Part shown: positions 7,583 to 16,058 of the stretch, one piece after another | How the letters are laid out: every line of letters starts with the position of its first letter | Numbering within the stretch: the first letter of the stretch is position 1 | Origin: an uncultured Lachnospiraceae bacterium | GTDB taxonomy: Bacteria > Bacillota > Clostridia > Lachnospirales > Lachnospiraceae | Direction of reading: 5' to 3' | Assembly (NCBI GenBank): GCA_934293575.1 | Contig: CAKQYU010000002.1 | Location: 62,001-126,000, forward strand | Length of the DNA stretch: 64,000 nt | The notes under the pieces: model-generated | What the model was told of the DNA's origin: nothing | The model's input: the letters and a program-made list of their open reading frames with translations, nothing else | Databases searched by the model: none | Made by a program: the position numbers and the translations under genes

Positions 7583-8767
7583 ATGATAAGGGTGTTTTCC
7601 GAAGAGAAAAGGGAAGAATTATATGAAGCTTTGGATGAAATTGATTTAAAGGACTGGAAATCATTCAAAGAATGGTGCGGAAGCAGAATAAATGGATTTG
7701 GGAACTGGATGGAAAAACTTGACATTCAGAGGTATATGTCAGAGGTTGATGCTTACCAGAACAGGATTCTGAATGTAAATAACAGCACAAGGAGACAGAT
7801 TGATATCGTTTTTGCAAATGTGGCGGAAGTAGACCGGAGATATGCACAGATTTTCCGGGAGTATGAAGAGGTTATCAAAAAGAAGCTTGCACAGGTTCAA
7901 GCAATGATAGATGTCATGCGGGCAGCGAACGGAGAGGATAAGGATGAACAGGGTATTTATACAGATGAAAATGTGTCTATCACATATGCAGTGGAAAGGT
8001 ATATAAAAAATCAGAATAAAGATAAAATAGAATGTGGAAAGCAGATTTTGTTAAAAAGACTGATTGCACAGGGAATCACTGATCGGGCAGAGCAACAGAA
8101 AATTATAGATATGATAGCGGAACAGAAACCGGGTATGCTGGTGAATCTGTATATAACGGATTGTTATAGTTCGGTGGATTCAAATGCGGTAATGAAAGGT
8201 ATTATGGAATACTATAATATACATAAGATGGATATTACGATTGACGATGTGAAAGACTTAGATTTAGGGGAGGGAATGGATCAGCGTCAGAAGGAGACTT
8301 TTGTTGCCTGCTGGAACAGACTGGAACAGATGGGGTTGTCAAAGGAACAGATTATCGCAGTTATGGCTAACATTTATGCGGAATCAAGATTTTCGGCAAC
8401 AAATGCACAGGAGGAATACGGTTATGTAGGGCTATATGATAATTACGAATATAAGACAGATGATGGGGTGGGTTATGGTATCTGTCAGTGGACTCTGAAA
8501 GAAAGGAAAATAGAGCTGGAAAATTTTGCGAATGCACATGACGGTTCCGTTTATGATTTGGAAACCCAGCTGGATTATTTCCAGTATGAAATGGAGAAAG
8601 GAATATGTGCTGGATATTGGGATATTTTTTTAAAGAAAACAACAACATATGATGCAATGGAGTATTTTATGGACGAGATTGAAAATCCTAAAGTAAACAA
8701 TATGGATGAAAGATGGGAATACGCAACTACAATAGAAACATGGTATTCAGAACTGGAATTAAAGTAG
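7583..8767 (+). CDS. Type VII effector with C-terminal phage-tail-lysozyme-like domain
   Basis: The first ~110 residues are helical and polar, like the targeting regions of LXG-type effectors. A middle helical segment covers ~130-225. Residues ~245-390 resemble the phage tail lysozyme family: GLSKEQIIAVMANIYAES (251-268) supplies a candidate catalytic glutamate, E267, and GYGICQWT (297-304) matches the conserved GxGxxQWT segment. Such domains cleave peptidoglycan glycan strands. There is no signal peptide, as expected for a type VII substrate. Three small helical partner genes precede it and two lipoproteins follow 10 bp later. It probably acts on the walls of competing bacteria; a role in the cell's own wall during secretion is the alternative. 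Confidence 0.7.
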   Translation: MIRVFSEEKREELYEALDEIDLKDWKSFKEWCGSRINGFGNWMEKLDIQRYMSEVDAYQNRILNVNNSTRRQIDIVFANVAEVDRRYAQIFREYEEVIKKKLAQVQAMIDVMRAANGEDKDEQGIYTDENVSITYAVERYIKNQNKDKIECGKQILLKRLIAQGITDRAEQQKIIDMIAEQKPGMLVNLYITDCYSSVDSNAVMKGIMEYYNIHKMDITIDDVKDLDLGEGMDQRQKETFVACWNRLEQMGLSKEQIIAVMANIYAESRFSATNAQEEYGYVGLYDNYEYKTDDGVGYGICQWTLKERKIELENFANAHDGSVYDLETQLDYFQYEMEKGICAGYWDIFLKKTTTYDAMEYFMDEIENPKVNNMDERWEYATTIETWYSELELK

Positions 8768-8777
8768 GTAATAAGGT

Positions 8778-10094
8778 ATGAGAACAGGATATAAAATAAG
8801 AACAATAATTTTATTAGTAATATTAATAGGGGGGCTGAGCGGATGTTCGGTGTTCGGGGAACAAACGGAACTGAATCAAAATAAAGCTGCGGAAGAAAAA
8901 TCGGTTCCGTCTGAGTCAGATGAACTGGATAATGAAGAACAGCCGGAACAGGATGAAATAACGATATATTCATCGGCAGAAGAAATAAACGCATTAAATA
9001 TATCGGAAAACCTGCTGGAATTTTATCTGGTTCTAAACAGTAAGAAACCTTTTATCAGTGCGAATGAAGGTTGCCAGGAATTTTATTGGAATGAGTATTA
9101 CTGGCGTGACGGGTCTTTGTCGGCATCATTTACAATATGTGATTTTATGCTTGTGGATATGGATGGCGATAATGAAGACGAGATGATACTTACCGGCTAT
9201 ATGCCTGAAACGACTCAGGTACTTGATTACCAAGAAGGAAAGGTATACAGTTATCAGTTTCCCTATAGAGGCATGAAAGGAATTCTTACCAATGGTGTTT
9301 ATAATACTTCAAGCGCATCTGATATAGGCGGATTTTATCGAATACACTTTGATAAGGGAACGTATGAGAACGAAACACTGGCATATATGGAACATGATTA
9401 TTATGAAGTGGAAGGTACGGAAGTGACCTCTGAAGACTTTTATAAATATACGGAATCTTTGCTGAATATGGAACAAGTTGAAGATATAGATTTCGAAGAA
9501 GAACTGATAGAAAAAAACTTGCTGGGAGATTTGACGGAGGAGGAATGGTCTGTTGTAGAGAATATAGCAACAGAGGAAATGACGGAAGAAGCTATTCCTT
9601 ATACAGCGGAGGAGTTACAGGTATATTTTAATGTTTTGGCAGAAGGTGAAGAATTTATTTGTGTAACGGATGAAAGGAAAAGTTATTATCTAGAGGATAA
9701 TTATATCAGAAGCAAGACAGGGGATGAAGAATATCTGGTATTGTATTTTAGCATTGTAGATATGGATGAAGATGGGAAGGCAGAAGTTGTATTGAGTTGT
9801 GATTGGGATGATATATTCATTTTACATGATGCAGGGGAAGAAGTACGGGGATATCTATTTGATGGGTATAATGAAATGATTGAGATTACGAATGACGGAA
9901 CCTATAGTTTTCTAGACTATTATCCTCCAAACTACCGCGACGATGGCTCCATGATGCCAGCTTTTGGAAGAATTATTTCATTTGGAGAATCCGGTTATGA
10001 AATGGAGATGGTAAGTAATTTTGACGAAGACAATGCAGAAAGAATACGGTACTATTTCTTTTCAGATGAGGCAATAAATCAGTGGTTAAAATAG
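8778..10094 (+). CDS. Lipoprotein with two DMDGD-type repeats, candidate immunity protein
   Basis: The signal peptide ends in a lipobox with the acylated cysteine at residue 23 (LSGC). An acidic linker is followed by two related modules. Each has a conserved helix and an aspartate-rich loop (VDMDGDNEDE in the first, VDMDEDGKAE in the second) of the kind that binds calcium in FG-GAP and EF-hand-like turns, then an IL/VLxY strand. It lies 10 bp after the lysozyme effector and has a paralogue directly downstream. A lipoprotein on the outer membrane face is where protection against a wall-degrading effector would be needed. That role is inferred from location only. Confidence 0.65.
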   Translation: MRTGYKIRTIILLVILIGGLSGCSVFGEQTELNQNKAAEEKSVPSESDELDNEEQPEQDEITIYSSAEEINALNISENLLEFYLVLNSKKPFISANEGCQEFYWNEYYWRDGSLSASFTICDFMLVDMDGDNEDEMILTGYMPETTQVLDYQEGKVYSYQFPYRGMKGILTNGVYNTSSASDIGGFYRIHFDKGTYENETLAYMEHDYYEVEGTEVTSEDFYKYTESLLNMEQVEDIDFEEELIEKNLLGDLTEEEWSVVENIATEEMTEEAIPYTAEELQVYFNVLAEGEEFICVTDERKSYYLEDNYIRSKTGDEEYLVLYFSIVDMDEDGKAEVVLSCDWDDIFILHDAGEEVRGYLFDGYNEMIEITNDGTYSFLDYYPPNYRDDGSMMPAFGRIISFGESGYEMEMVSNFDEDNAERIRYYFFSDEAINQWLK

Positions 10095-10108
10095 ACGCGG
10101 AAGATTAG

Positions 10109-11398
10109 ATGGAGAGTATAAAGAAAATGAAACGCAGAAGAGAAAGATGTATTTTTGGAATTTTATTAATAATAGCAGTTTGTATGACCGCCGGATGTGC
10201 CGATACGTCAATTTCCGCAAAAACGCCGGAAATAAGCAGAGAAGTCGGATTTTTATCACAGGAGACGGAATCGCTGCCCTCCTTAACTTTGCCGGAAGTT
10301 CATGAGGATACATACTGTCCGTCAGAAGAAGAAATCGAGGCTTTGGACATACCGGAAGATATGCTGGCATATTGGATGGTGCTGAATAATAAAAAGCAGT
10401 TTATATGTAATAATGTGGGTGGACAGAAATTTTATCTGAACGAATACCGTTGGAATATGAGTAACGTGACATCGGACTATCAGGTGGTTCGTTTTATGGT
10501 TGTAGATATGGATGGAGATGGAGCGGTAGAAGTTATATTGGAAGCAGCTCCAATGGGTTATATGCAGATTCTCCACTATGAAGATGGGGAAGTATACAGT
10601 TATCCAACTTATGTTCGGGCGATGAAACAAATTCGTACAAATGGTATTTATAATGCTTCTGATGGTGCAGCTTCCTCCGATTGGCTTCAAATCACGGAAT
10701 GGAATAAAGCCGATTATAGATATAAAGAGGAAGTGCTTGCAAGTGTGAACGATGGTTATTATGAGATTGGAGGAAGAGAGGCAACGTATGAGGAATTTTG
10801 TGATTATGAGAAATCCATTCTAAGCGTGGAAGAGACAAAACGTATGGATTTTACGGAACAAATGGTTGACTTGCAGTTTTTAGGAAGCCTGTCAGAGCAG
10901 GAAATTGCTCTGGTAAAGAATATTCCTGCGGAGTATACGATAGAAAATGACTCTGATTATCAGGAATATAAGTCAACCTTGCAGTTATATGCCGGGGTCT
11001 TGACAGGGGAAGAAGAGGTTGTTTGTGTGGTAGAGGATAGTGACTATGAAAAATTCCGCTCTGTTGAATGGATATATTTTAGTATAGCTGATATGGATGG
11101 AGATGGTACAAATGAATTGGTTTTTACCAGTGATGATGGGTTCATTCAGATATTGCACTATGAGGATGGAAAAGTATATGGTTATCTGCTCAAACCATTG
11201 GATTTTGAAACTCCAATAATTACAACGGACGGCGTGTTTCAGACAGATGAATTATCTGCTACCGGCTATGCAAGGATTGTGTCTTTAGATAAAGATGGAT
11301 ATAGAATAGAACCGGTTGAAGATTATGAGAGCGGCGATTATGAGAGAATACGATATATATTCTTTTCGGAGGATGTAATGAATCAATGGCTGGAATAG
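10109..11398 (+). CDS. Paralogous lipoprotein, candidate immunity protein
   Basis: This is a close relative of the preceding gene, with the same two-module layout and shared segments such as MVLNNKKQFICNN, VVDMDGDGAVE and IADMDGDGTNE. The N terminus is a signal peptide ending MTAGC with C30 as the acylation site; the -3 residue is a threonine, slightly unusual for a lipobox. The gene starts 14 bp after its neighbour's stop. Tandem duplication of immunity genes is common behind polymorphic effectors and may widen the range of toxins neutralised. The start at 10109 is preferred; an alternative ATG is at 10127. Confidence 0.65.
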   Translation: MESIKKMKRRRERCIFGILLIIAVCMTAGCADTSISAKTPEISREVGFLSQETESLPSLTLPEVHEDTYCPSEEEIEALDIPEDMLAYWMVLNNKKQFICNNVGGQKFYLNEYRWNMSNVTSDYQVVRFMVVDMDGDGAVEVILEAAPMGYMQILHYEDGEVYSYPTYVRAMKQIRTNGIYNASDGAASSDWLQITEWNKADYRYKEEVLASVNDGYYEIGGREATYEEFCDYEKSILSVEETKRMDFTEQMVDLQFLGSLSEQEIALVKNIPAEYTIENDSDYQEYKSTLQLYAGVLTGEEEVVCVVEDSDYEKFRSVEWIYFSIADMDGDGTNELVFTSDDGFIQILHYEDGKVYGYLLKPLDFETPIITTDGVFQTDELSATGYARIVSLDKDGYRIEPVEDYESGDYERIRYIFFSEDVMNQWLE

Positions 11399-11456
11399 AT
11401 GTAATATGGATGACGGAATCTATAGTTTTACGGCACTTTACGGGCACTAATAGCAA
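11399..11456 (+). pseudogene. Possible remnant of a third lipoprotein copy
   Basis: Bases 11407-11430 match 9891-9914 inside the first lipoprotein gene at all but two positions, and translate as DDGIYSF before diverging to a TAA at about 11450. This suggests that a further paralogue was deleted here, leaving part of its tail. The piece also contains a tandem repeat, TTTACGGCAC then TTTACGGGCAC (11427-11447). Confidence 0.35.
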
Positions 11457-11500
11457 GTATAAGGTGTATAATTTTGTCGAAAATTGCTGAAATATAAACT

Positions 11501-11540
11501 ACAACATAAAATATGAGATTTTATCTCATAAAAATGTTGT
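11501..11540. promoter_or_regulatory. Nested inverted repeat upstream of the RloA-like gene
   Basis: ACAACAT (11501-11507) pairs with ATGTTGT (11534-11540), and inside it ATGAGAT pairs with ATCTCAT. No T-run follows on the plus strand, so an operator or leader hairpin is more likely than a forward terminator. A TATAAT lies upstream at 11467-11472, but no good -35 is seen. Confidence 0.4.
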
Positions 11541-11606
11541 AAAAATAAAAAAATGGAATATAATAAGGATATAGGCAAGAAGTTTGGACAAATGGAGGTA
11601 AATAAG

Positions 11607-12833
11607 ATGTTATGCCAATTTACAGTGAAAAATTTTAAGAGTATACGAGGTGAGGTAACATTTGACATGCAGGCTGCCACCATTTCTGAGCATGAAGACA
11701 GAATTATAAAAGATAAAGATGAGGAATTATATTTACCGGTATCTGCTATATACGGACCAAATGGCGGAGGAAAATCCAATGTTCTTGAAGCATTGCATAG
11801 TCTGGTTACGAAAGTACTGAGACCATTATATGCGACAAGTAATAACGAAGAAATTGCAATAAAAATGAAAAAGCTTGTGATAGAGCCATTTGCTTTTGAT
11901 GAAGGAACAAGAAATGAGCCAACGGAATTTGAACTGTTTTTTAGAACAGCAATGGCAGAGTATCGCTATGAATTGACTGTAAAAAAAGAAGTAATCAAAT
12001 ACGAAAGGTTGGATCGTATAAAATTAGAAACAGGGCGGAAATCAGCACTTTTTGAACGAGATGAAGATGAAATTACTTTGAAAGGTGCATTTGCAAGGTT
12101 GAAAACCAGTGATGAATTATCCGATACATTGCCACTGTTATCGTACCTTGGAATTACTTACAGCAAAAATGAAGTGGTACAGGATGTGCTTGACTGGTTT
12201 GATGAAGGGATTGATTTCTTGAATTATGGAAATCCTATGCAGGAATTACGAATGGCTATTTCTAAGTCAGAGGATGTAAAAAGACTGATGCTTCAGATGA
12301 TCCAGGAAATGGATTTGGATATCATAGATTTTCGTGTAGAAGAAAAGGATAATGACAGGATCGAAGTGTTTACAAAACACGTAGTAGATGAATATGAAGC
12401 AGAATTGAATTTATTTGATGAATCCAGTGGAACAAAGAAATTATTTGGTCTGCTCCCGTTTATTGCAAAAAGCTTGTTGAAGGGAACAACTCTTGTAATT
12501 GATGAACTGGATGCAAAGATACATCCGGTATTGCTTAAATATCTTATTATGACGTTCAGTAATATGGAAAAGAATAAAAAAGGTGCTCAGTTGATTTTTA
12601 CATCACATGATCTGTCTACTATGAACAGTGAAGTATTCAGAAGAGATGAAATCTGGTTTGTAGCAAAAGGAAACCGTCAGAACTCAAAATTATATTCTCT
12701 TGTAGAATTTAAAAATAAGAAAGGTGAATCTGTACGGAAGGATGCCAAGTTCGATAAACAGTATCTGGAAGGGAAATATGGTGCAGATCCATACCTCAAA
12801 AAGATTATAGATTGGGGGACAGTGAATGGCTAA
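11607..12833 (+). CDS. AbiLi/RloA-like AAA (SMC/ABC-type) ATPase
   Basis: The 408-residue protein has an ABC/SMC-type ATPase core. Walker A is GPNGGGKS at residues 50-57, right after the N-terminal FTVKNFKSIRGE strand typical of the AAA_15/21 group. LFDESSGTKKLF serves as signature region, TTLVIDELDAKIH is Walker B with its catalytic glutamate, and FTSHDLSTM supplies the H-loop. The ATG at 11607 is preferred over 11553 because GGAGG sits 8 bp upstream. It overlaps the RloB-like gene by 8 bp. This ATPase-RloB pairing is the layout of the lactococcal AbiL abortive-infection system and of RloA/RloB genes found in restriction loci. The ATPase probably senses infection and licenses the partner. 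Confidence 0.8.
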   Translation: MLCQFTVKNFKSIRGEVTFDMQAATISEHEDRIIKDKDEELYLPVSAIYGPNGGGKSNVLEALHSLVTKVLRPLYATSNNEEIAIKMKKLVIEPFAFDEGTRNEPTEFELFFRTAMAEYRYELTVKKEVIKYERLDRIKLETGRKSALFERDEDEITLKGAFARLKTSDELSDTLPLLSYLGITYSKNEVVQDVLDWFDEGIDFLNYGNPMQELRMAISKSEDVKRLMLQMIQEMDLDIIDFRVEEKDNDRIEVFTKHVVDEYEAELNLFDESSGTKKLFGLLPFIAKSLLKGTTLVIDELDAKIHPVLLKYLIMTFSNMEKNKKGAQLIFTSHDLSTMNSEVFRRDEIWFVAKGNRQNSKLYSLVEFKNKKGESVRKDAKFDKQYLEGKYGADPYLKKIIDWGTVNG

Positions 12834-13533
12834 AAGAGGCCGAAAAGAGAAAGACAACTGGAAGAAGAAACGTCGGCAGGAATATCTGGAGAAGAAAGAA
12901 TTTTGCTACTACATTTTCTGCGAGGGACAAGCAACGGAACCTAAATATTTTCAAGGATTCAAACGGTATATCGAAGACAATCCTATTTATCGAGACATGG
13001 TTTTGATTGAAATTGAAGGATGCCAGGCTGAGACGATGCGGGTAATCGGAAAAGCGGAAGAGTATGTGCGTGCGAATAAGATTACGAAAGGGCAGATATG
13101 GTGTGTCTATGATAAAGACAGTTTTCCATCCGGTGATGTCAATGGAGTAGTCCAACGGGCAGAAGTATTAAATCAAAAGAATCCGGATATTCAGTATCAT
13201 GCGGCGTGGAGTAACGAGTGTATTGAATTCTGGTTCGTGTTGCATTTTGCATATTACACGGCAAATAATCACAGGTCCGAGTATAAGAAATTTTTGAATG
13301 AGAAATTTCAAGTACTGGGGATTGGAAAGTATGAGAAAAATATGGATAACATATTTGAAACACTGATGAATGGTGGAAACCCGAAGTTGGCGATTCGATA
13401 TGCGAAACGGATTATTAAAAATGGAGAAGGAAAGACACCGGCGGAGATTGCACCGGGAACGAAGGTGTATGAGTTGGTGGAAGAACTGGTGAAGTATTTG
13501 CCGGAGGAAGTACGAGTAGAATTTTTAGCTTAA
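12826..13533 (+). CDS. RloB-family protein, TOPRIM-like effector (AbiLii-like)
   Basis: The 235-residue protein shows the RloB landmarks: a basic N terminus, then CEGQATEPKYF with E33 and E37, WCVYDKDSF with D96 and D98, and SNECIEFWFVLHF. The glutamate followed by the DxD-type pair is the metal-binding pattern of TOPRIM folds, so a nuclease role is likely but not proven for the family. The start codon lies inside the end of the ATPase gene, implying coupled translation and stoichiometric expression. In AbiL both genes are needed for phage resistance. Confidence 0.8.
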   Translation: MAKRGRKEKDNWKKKRRQEYLEKKEFCYYIFCEGQATEPKYFQGFKRYIEDNPIYRDMVLIEIEGCQAETMRVIGKAEEYVRANKITKGQIWCVYDKDSFPSGDVNGVVQRAEVLNQKNPDIQYHAAWSNECIEFWFVLHFAYYTANNHRSEYKKFLNEKFQVLGIGKYEKNMDNIFETLMNGGNPKLAIRYAKRIIKNGEGKTPAEIAPGTKVYELVEELVKYLPEEVRVEFLA

Positions 13534-13549
13534 ACTTGGAGGAACATGA

Positions 13550-15514
13550 TTGAATACTGTAGAGAGAAAACAAAAATTGCAGACATTGCCATGGTATGCT
13601 TTGCATAATATTGCATTACAGAAAAAAATTGATGAAAAAGAAATAAATGGAAAAGAAAAGAATGCAGTGATAGATAAAATACTGTTGTATGGGGATTTAA
13701 CTGATGAAGAAATTGAAAGTTATGTGAATGATTATATTTATGGTGATCGTGTTACATTTACATTGTGGACTTTTCAAAATTCATTAGAGGATTCAGATTA
13801 TACTGCTATAGGTGAATTGGAAAATGTAGAAGAAAATTGTTTAAATATTTCTGGTTTTAGAAAATTAAAAATATTATCTGTTAAAGAATATGATGATCGT
13901 ACGGAAATTTTATATGTTTATAGCAAAGAGTATGTATATATTGATGAAAATGGTCAAAATGCAAATGTATGGGAACAGCATAGAGGATGTTTATGGATTG
14001 GAAAAACATCAACATATCTTGCATGTATTAGTAAGCATGAAAAAATGACTACCTTCATTACAAAATATATTGCTGATATATTGAAAAATTCAATACTTCA
14101 AATAAAACCTCCAAAATCGGCAATAGATAAGTGTACAAATTTTAAAGCAATAAGTAGAATTGTATTACAAGGCAAAGAAGGAGAAAAAACAGTTGTATCA
14201 AGAGCTGGTGGGATTACCTTTGAGCAGAAGGAAGAAATTGATAGGATTCGAGCAGATAGAATTGATACATCAGGAAGTTTTATTTCGGCAATTACAGAAG
14301 ACATAGATGCGACCATTAAGTATAATGTTAGAAATGGAAGTATTGGAATTTATAAACACTTACCGGCGTCGGTTTTGTTTAGTTGGTCTGAAAATGCTAT
14401 TAAGATTATTTTAGAGGAAATCGAAAATTTAAAGGGAGAACCGGCAGAAAAAATTTTTAAAGAAGTTGGTCAGGAAATTAGGTGGCTTGGTGCAAGTGAA
14501 ATTGAAAAATCACAATTAAATTGGTATTTAACCCAGGTTATAGCAGCGTTAGACAAAGAAGAATATGAATTTCAAATTCCCGAAGATAAAATAGCGGTAT
14601 TGAATGAGGAAAAATGGTTTGTTAAGTTTTCAAGAATATATTGCAATACGTGTGATTCATATGAGATTCCGTATTGTTCAGAGTGTGGAAATGAGTTGAG
14701 AATAAGTAAGGGATATTTTAAAGAATGTAAATGTGGAGCACCCTTGAAAATAAAGTGTGCAGAAGGGCATAATACATGTGAAATTGAAAATTGGTATATC
14801 CCTAAAGTCTCGTTGGTTAGGATGATTAATAAAAATATTCAAAAAGTTTTTAAGGACGATTCTTTAGATTATAATATTTGTATTGTGGGAGATAGAGGAT
14901 ATATAGTTAACAATGTTGCAGATATGCAAGAGGAAATTGATATTCCGTTTGGGACTATTGAATGTTTTAAACATGATCCAATAGCGCTTACAAAAAGGCT
15001 AAAAGCTTATGCAGTAAATATGAATGAAAAATGTGAAGGAACTTGTTCGCATGATAAAGTTCAAAAATGTATAAATAATAATAACATGGTGTGTTTACCA
15101 AAGATTTTCTATACGATTTTACCTGGATATCGACCGCAACCACATAAAGGGATGGAATATGGGGATGTTTCTGGAGAAGTGAAAATTGGTAAAAGGTCAT
15201 ATGAATTAAAAGGAATTATTAAAAAGAACAGTGAAAATCGCTCTAGAAAAGTTATTGAAGATGATGAAAAAATTAAAAAACCATTGCTATCTACATCAAC
15301 AGAAGGGCAAGAAATAATTCGTCAGTTTGTTGAACAGGGTATGATAGATGCACGCTGTCAAATAATTGCTATTGTTGTTCCTCAATATATTGATGCGTCA
15401 TTAAAAGGGACCTTAAGACATTTGGCAAAATTATCAGGGAAAAAGGTAACATTTATTGAATTAGATGAAGTAGCTCAATTGATTAAGATTAATGAAAAAA
15501 TAGATGTATTATAG
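13550..15514 (+). CDS. Large zinc-ribbon protein with SAP-like N terminus and PD-(D/E)XK-like C terminus
   Basis: I do not recognise a named family. Residues ~10-46 resemble a SAP-like helix-extended-loop-helix. The segment ~365-410 is a double zinc ribbon (C365/C368, C376/C379, C393/C395, C403, C410), with three more cysteines at 495, 499 and 507. Near the C terminus, YGDVSG (D539) followed by YELKG (E552-x-K554) fits the D...ExK signature of a restriction-endonuclease fold, and a helix-strand pair (QIIAIVVPQY) follows as expected. The TTG start at 13550 has GGAGG about 9 bp upstream and lies 16 bp after rloB, so all three genes form one operon. Base composition is noticeably more AT-rich than its two partners, suggesting separate acquisition. 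A DNA-targeting defence effector is the working guess. Confidence 0.6.
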   Translation: MNTVERKQKLQTLPWYALHNIALQKKIDEKEINGKEKNAVIDKILLYGDLTDEEIESYVNDYIYGDRVTFTLWTFQNSLEDSDYTAIGELENVEENCLNISGFRKLKILSVKEYDDRTEILYVYSKEYVYIDENGQNANVWEQHRGCLWIGKTSTYLACISKHEKMTTFITKYIADILKNSILQIKPPKSAIDKCTNFKAISRIVLQGKEGEKTVVSRAGGITFEQKEEIDRIRADRIDTSGSFISAITEDIDATIKYNVRNGSIGIYKHLPASVLFSWSENAIKIILEEIENLKGEPAEKIFKEVGQEIRWLGASEIEKSQLNWYLTQVIAALDKEEYEFQIPEDKIAVLNEEKWFVKFSRIYCNTCDSYEIPYCSECGNELRISKGYFKECKCGAPLKIKCAEGHNTCEIENWYIPKVSLVRMINKNIQKVFKDDSLDYNICIVGDRGYIVNNVADMQEEIDIPFGTIECFKHDPIALTKRLKAYAVNMNEKCEGTCSHDKVQKCINNNNMVCLPKIFYTILPGYRPQPHKGMEYGDVSGEVKIGKRSYELKGIIKKNSENRSRKVIEDDEKIKKPLLSTSTEGQEIIRQFVEQGMIDARCQIIAIVVPQYIDASLKGTLRHLAKLSGKKVTFIELDEVAQLIKINEKIDVL

Positions 15515-15520
15515 AAAAAG

Positions 15521-15570
15521 TCGAGAACTTGTATTAAGGATAGAGAAAGATACAGAGTTCTCGATTTTTT
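15521..15570 (+). terminator. Rho-independent terminator of the RloAB-like operon
   Basis: TCGAGAACT (15521-15529) pairs with AGTTCTCGA (15556-15564) and is followed by six T residues. The loop is long (26 nt). It closes the three-gene operon. Confidence 0.75.
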
Positions 15571-15644
15571 ATTTACTATTTTATAGGTTACGATATAATA
15601 AAAGATGTAATAGAACGATATAACTATAACAGAGAGGTGAGCTT

Positions 15645-15929
15645 ATGAACATAGCAGCCTATTGCCTAGTCTCCACCAACAAAGCTGATCAGCTCAACAG
15701 TCTGGAATCTCAAAAGGAATTCTTCTCAGAATGCATCAAGCGCACAGGGGACACTTTAGTAAGATTATATGCAGATGAAGGTATTTTCGGAATTAAAATT
15801 AAAAATCAAAAAGAATTTCTTCGCATGATGTCTGATGCAGAGCATGGATTATTTGACATGGTTGTTGTAAAAGACATCTCTCGTTTTACAAGAAATACTG
15901 TAGATCTTTTACAAAAATGCCGGATGTGA
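15645..15929 (+). pseudogene. Truncated large serine recombinase (N-terminal resolvase domain only)
   Basis: The frame encodes the first ~90 residues of a resolvase catalytic domain: AAYCLVSTNKADQLNSLE contains the nucleophilic serine, and VVVKDISRFTRNTVDLLQ is the conserved DxSRFxRN segment. It ends abruptly at KCRM, without the recombinase and zinc-ribbon regions that make these proteins ~500 residues long. The usual arginine of YxRVST is a leucine here (YCLVST). This is a relic of an integrated element, lying between two defence cassettes. Confidence 0.85.
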
Positions 15930-16000
15930 GCAAACTATCAGACCATAACTTTTGTTCGGGTTGAAATGTATTTTTGTGCAGTTTTGGAGAAAAGATATCG

Positions 16001-16029
16001 TTGCTATCGGTCATTTGTTTGACTATAAT
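16001..16029 (+). promoter_or_regulatory. Promoter of the DUF262 gene pair
   Basis: TTGCTA (16001-16006), a 17-bp spacer and a perfect TATAAT (16024-16029) lie 30 bp upstream of the first DUF262 gene. The remaining 15930-16000 holds nothing recognisable. Confidence 0.6.
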
Positions 16030-16058
16030 TAAAGAAAAATCGACATGTGGAGAGGGAT

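Noticed and set aside
15645..15929. Active site-specific recombinase
   Set aside because: Only the N-terminal third of the resolvase domain family protein remains; DNA-binding regions are absent.
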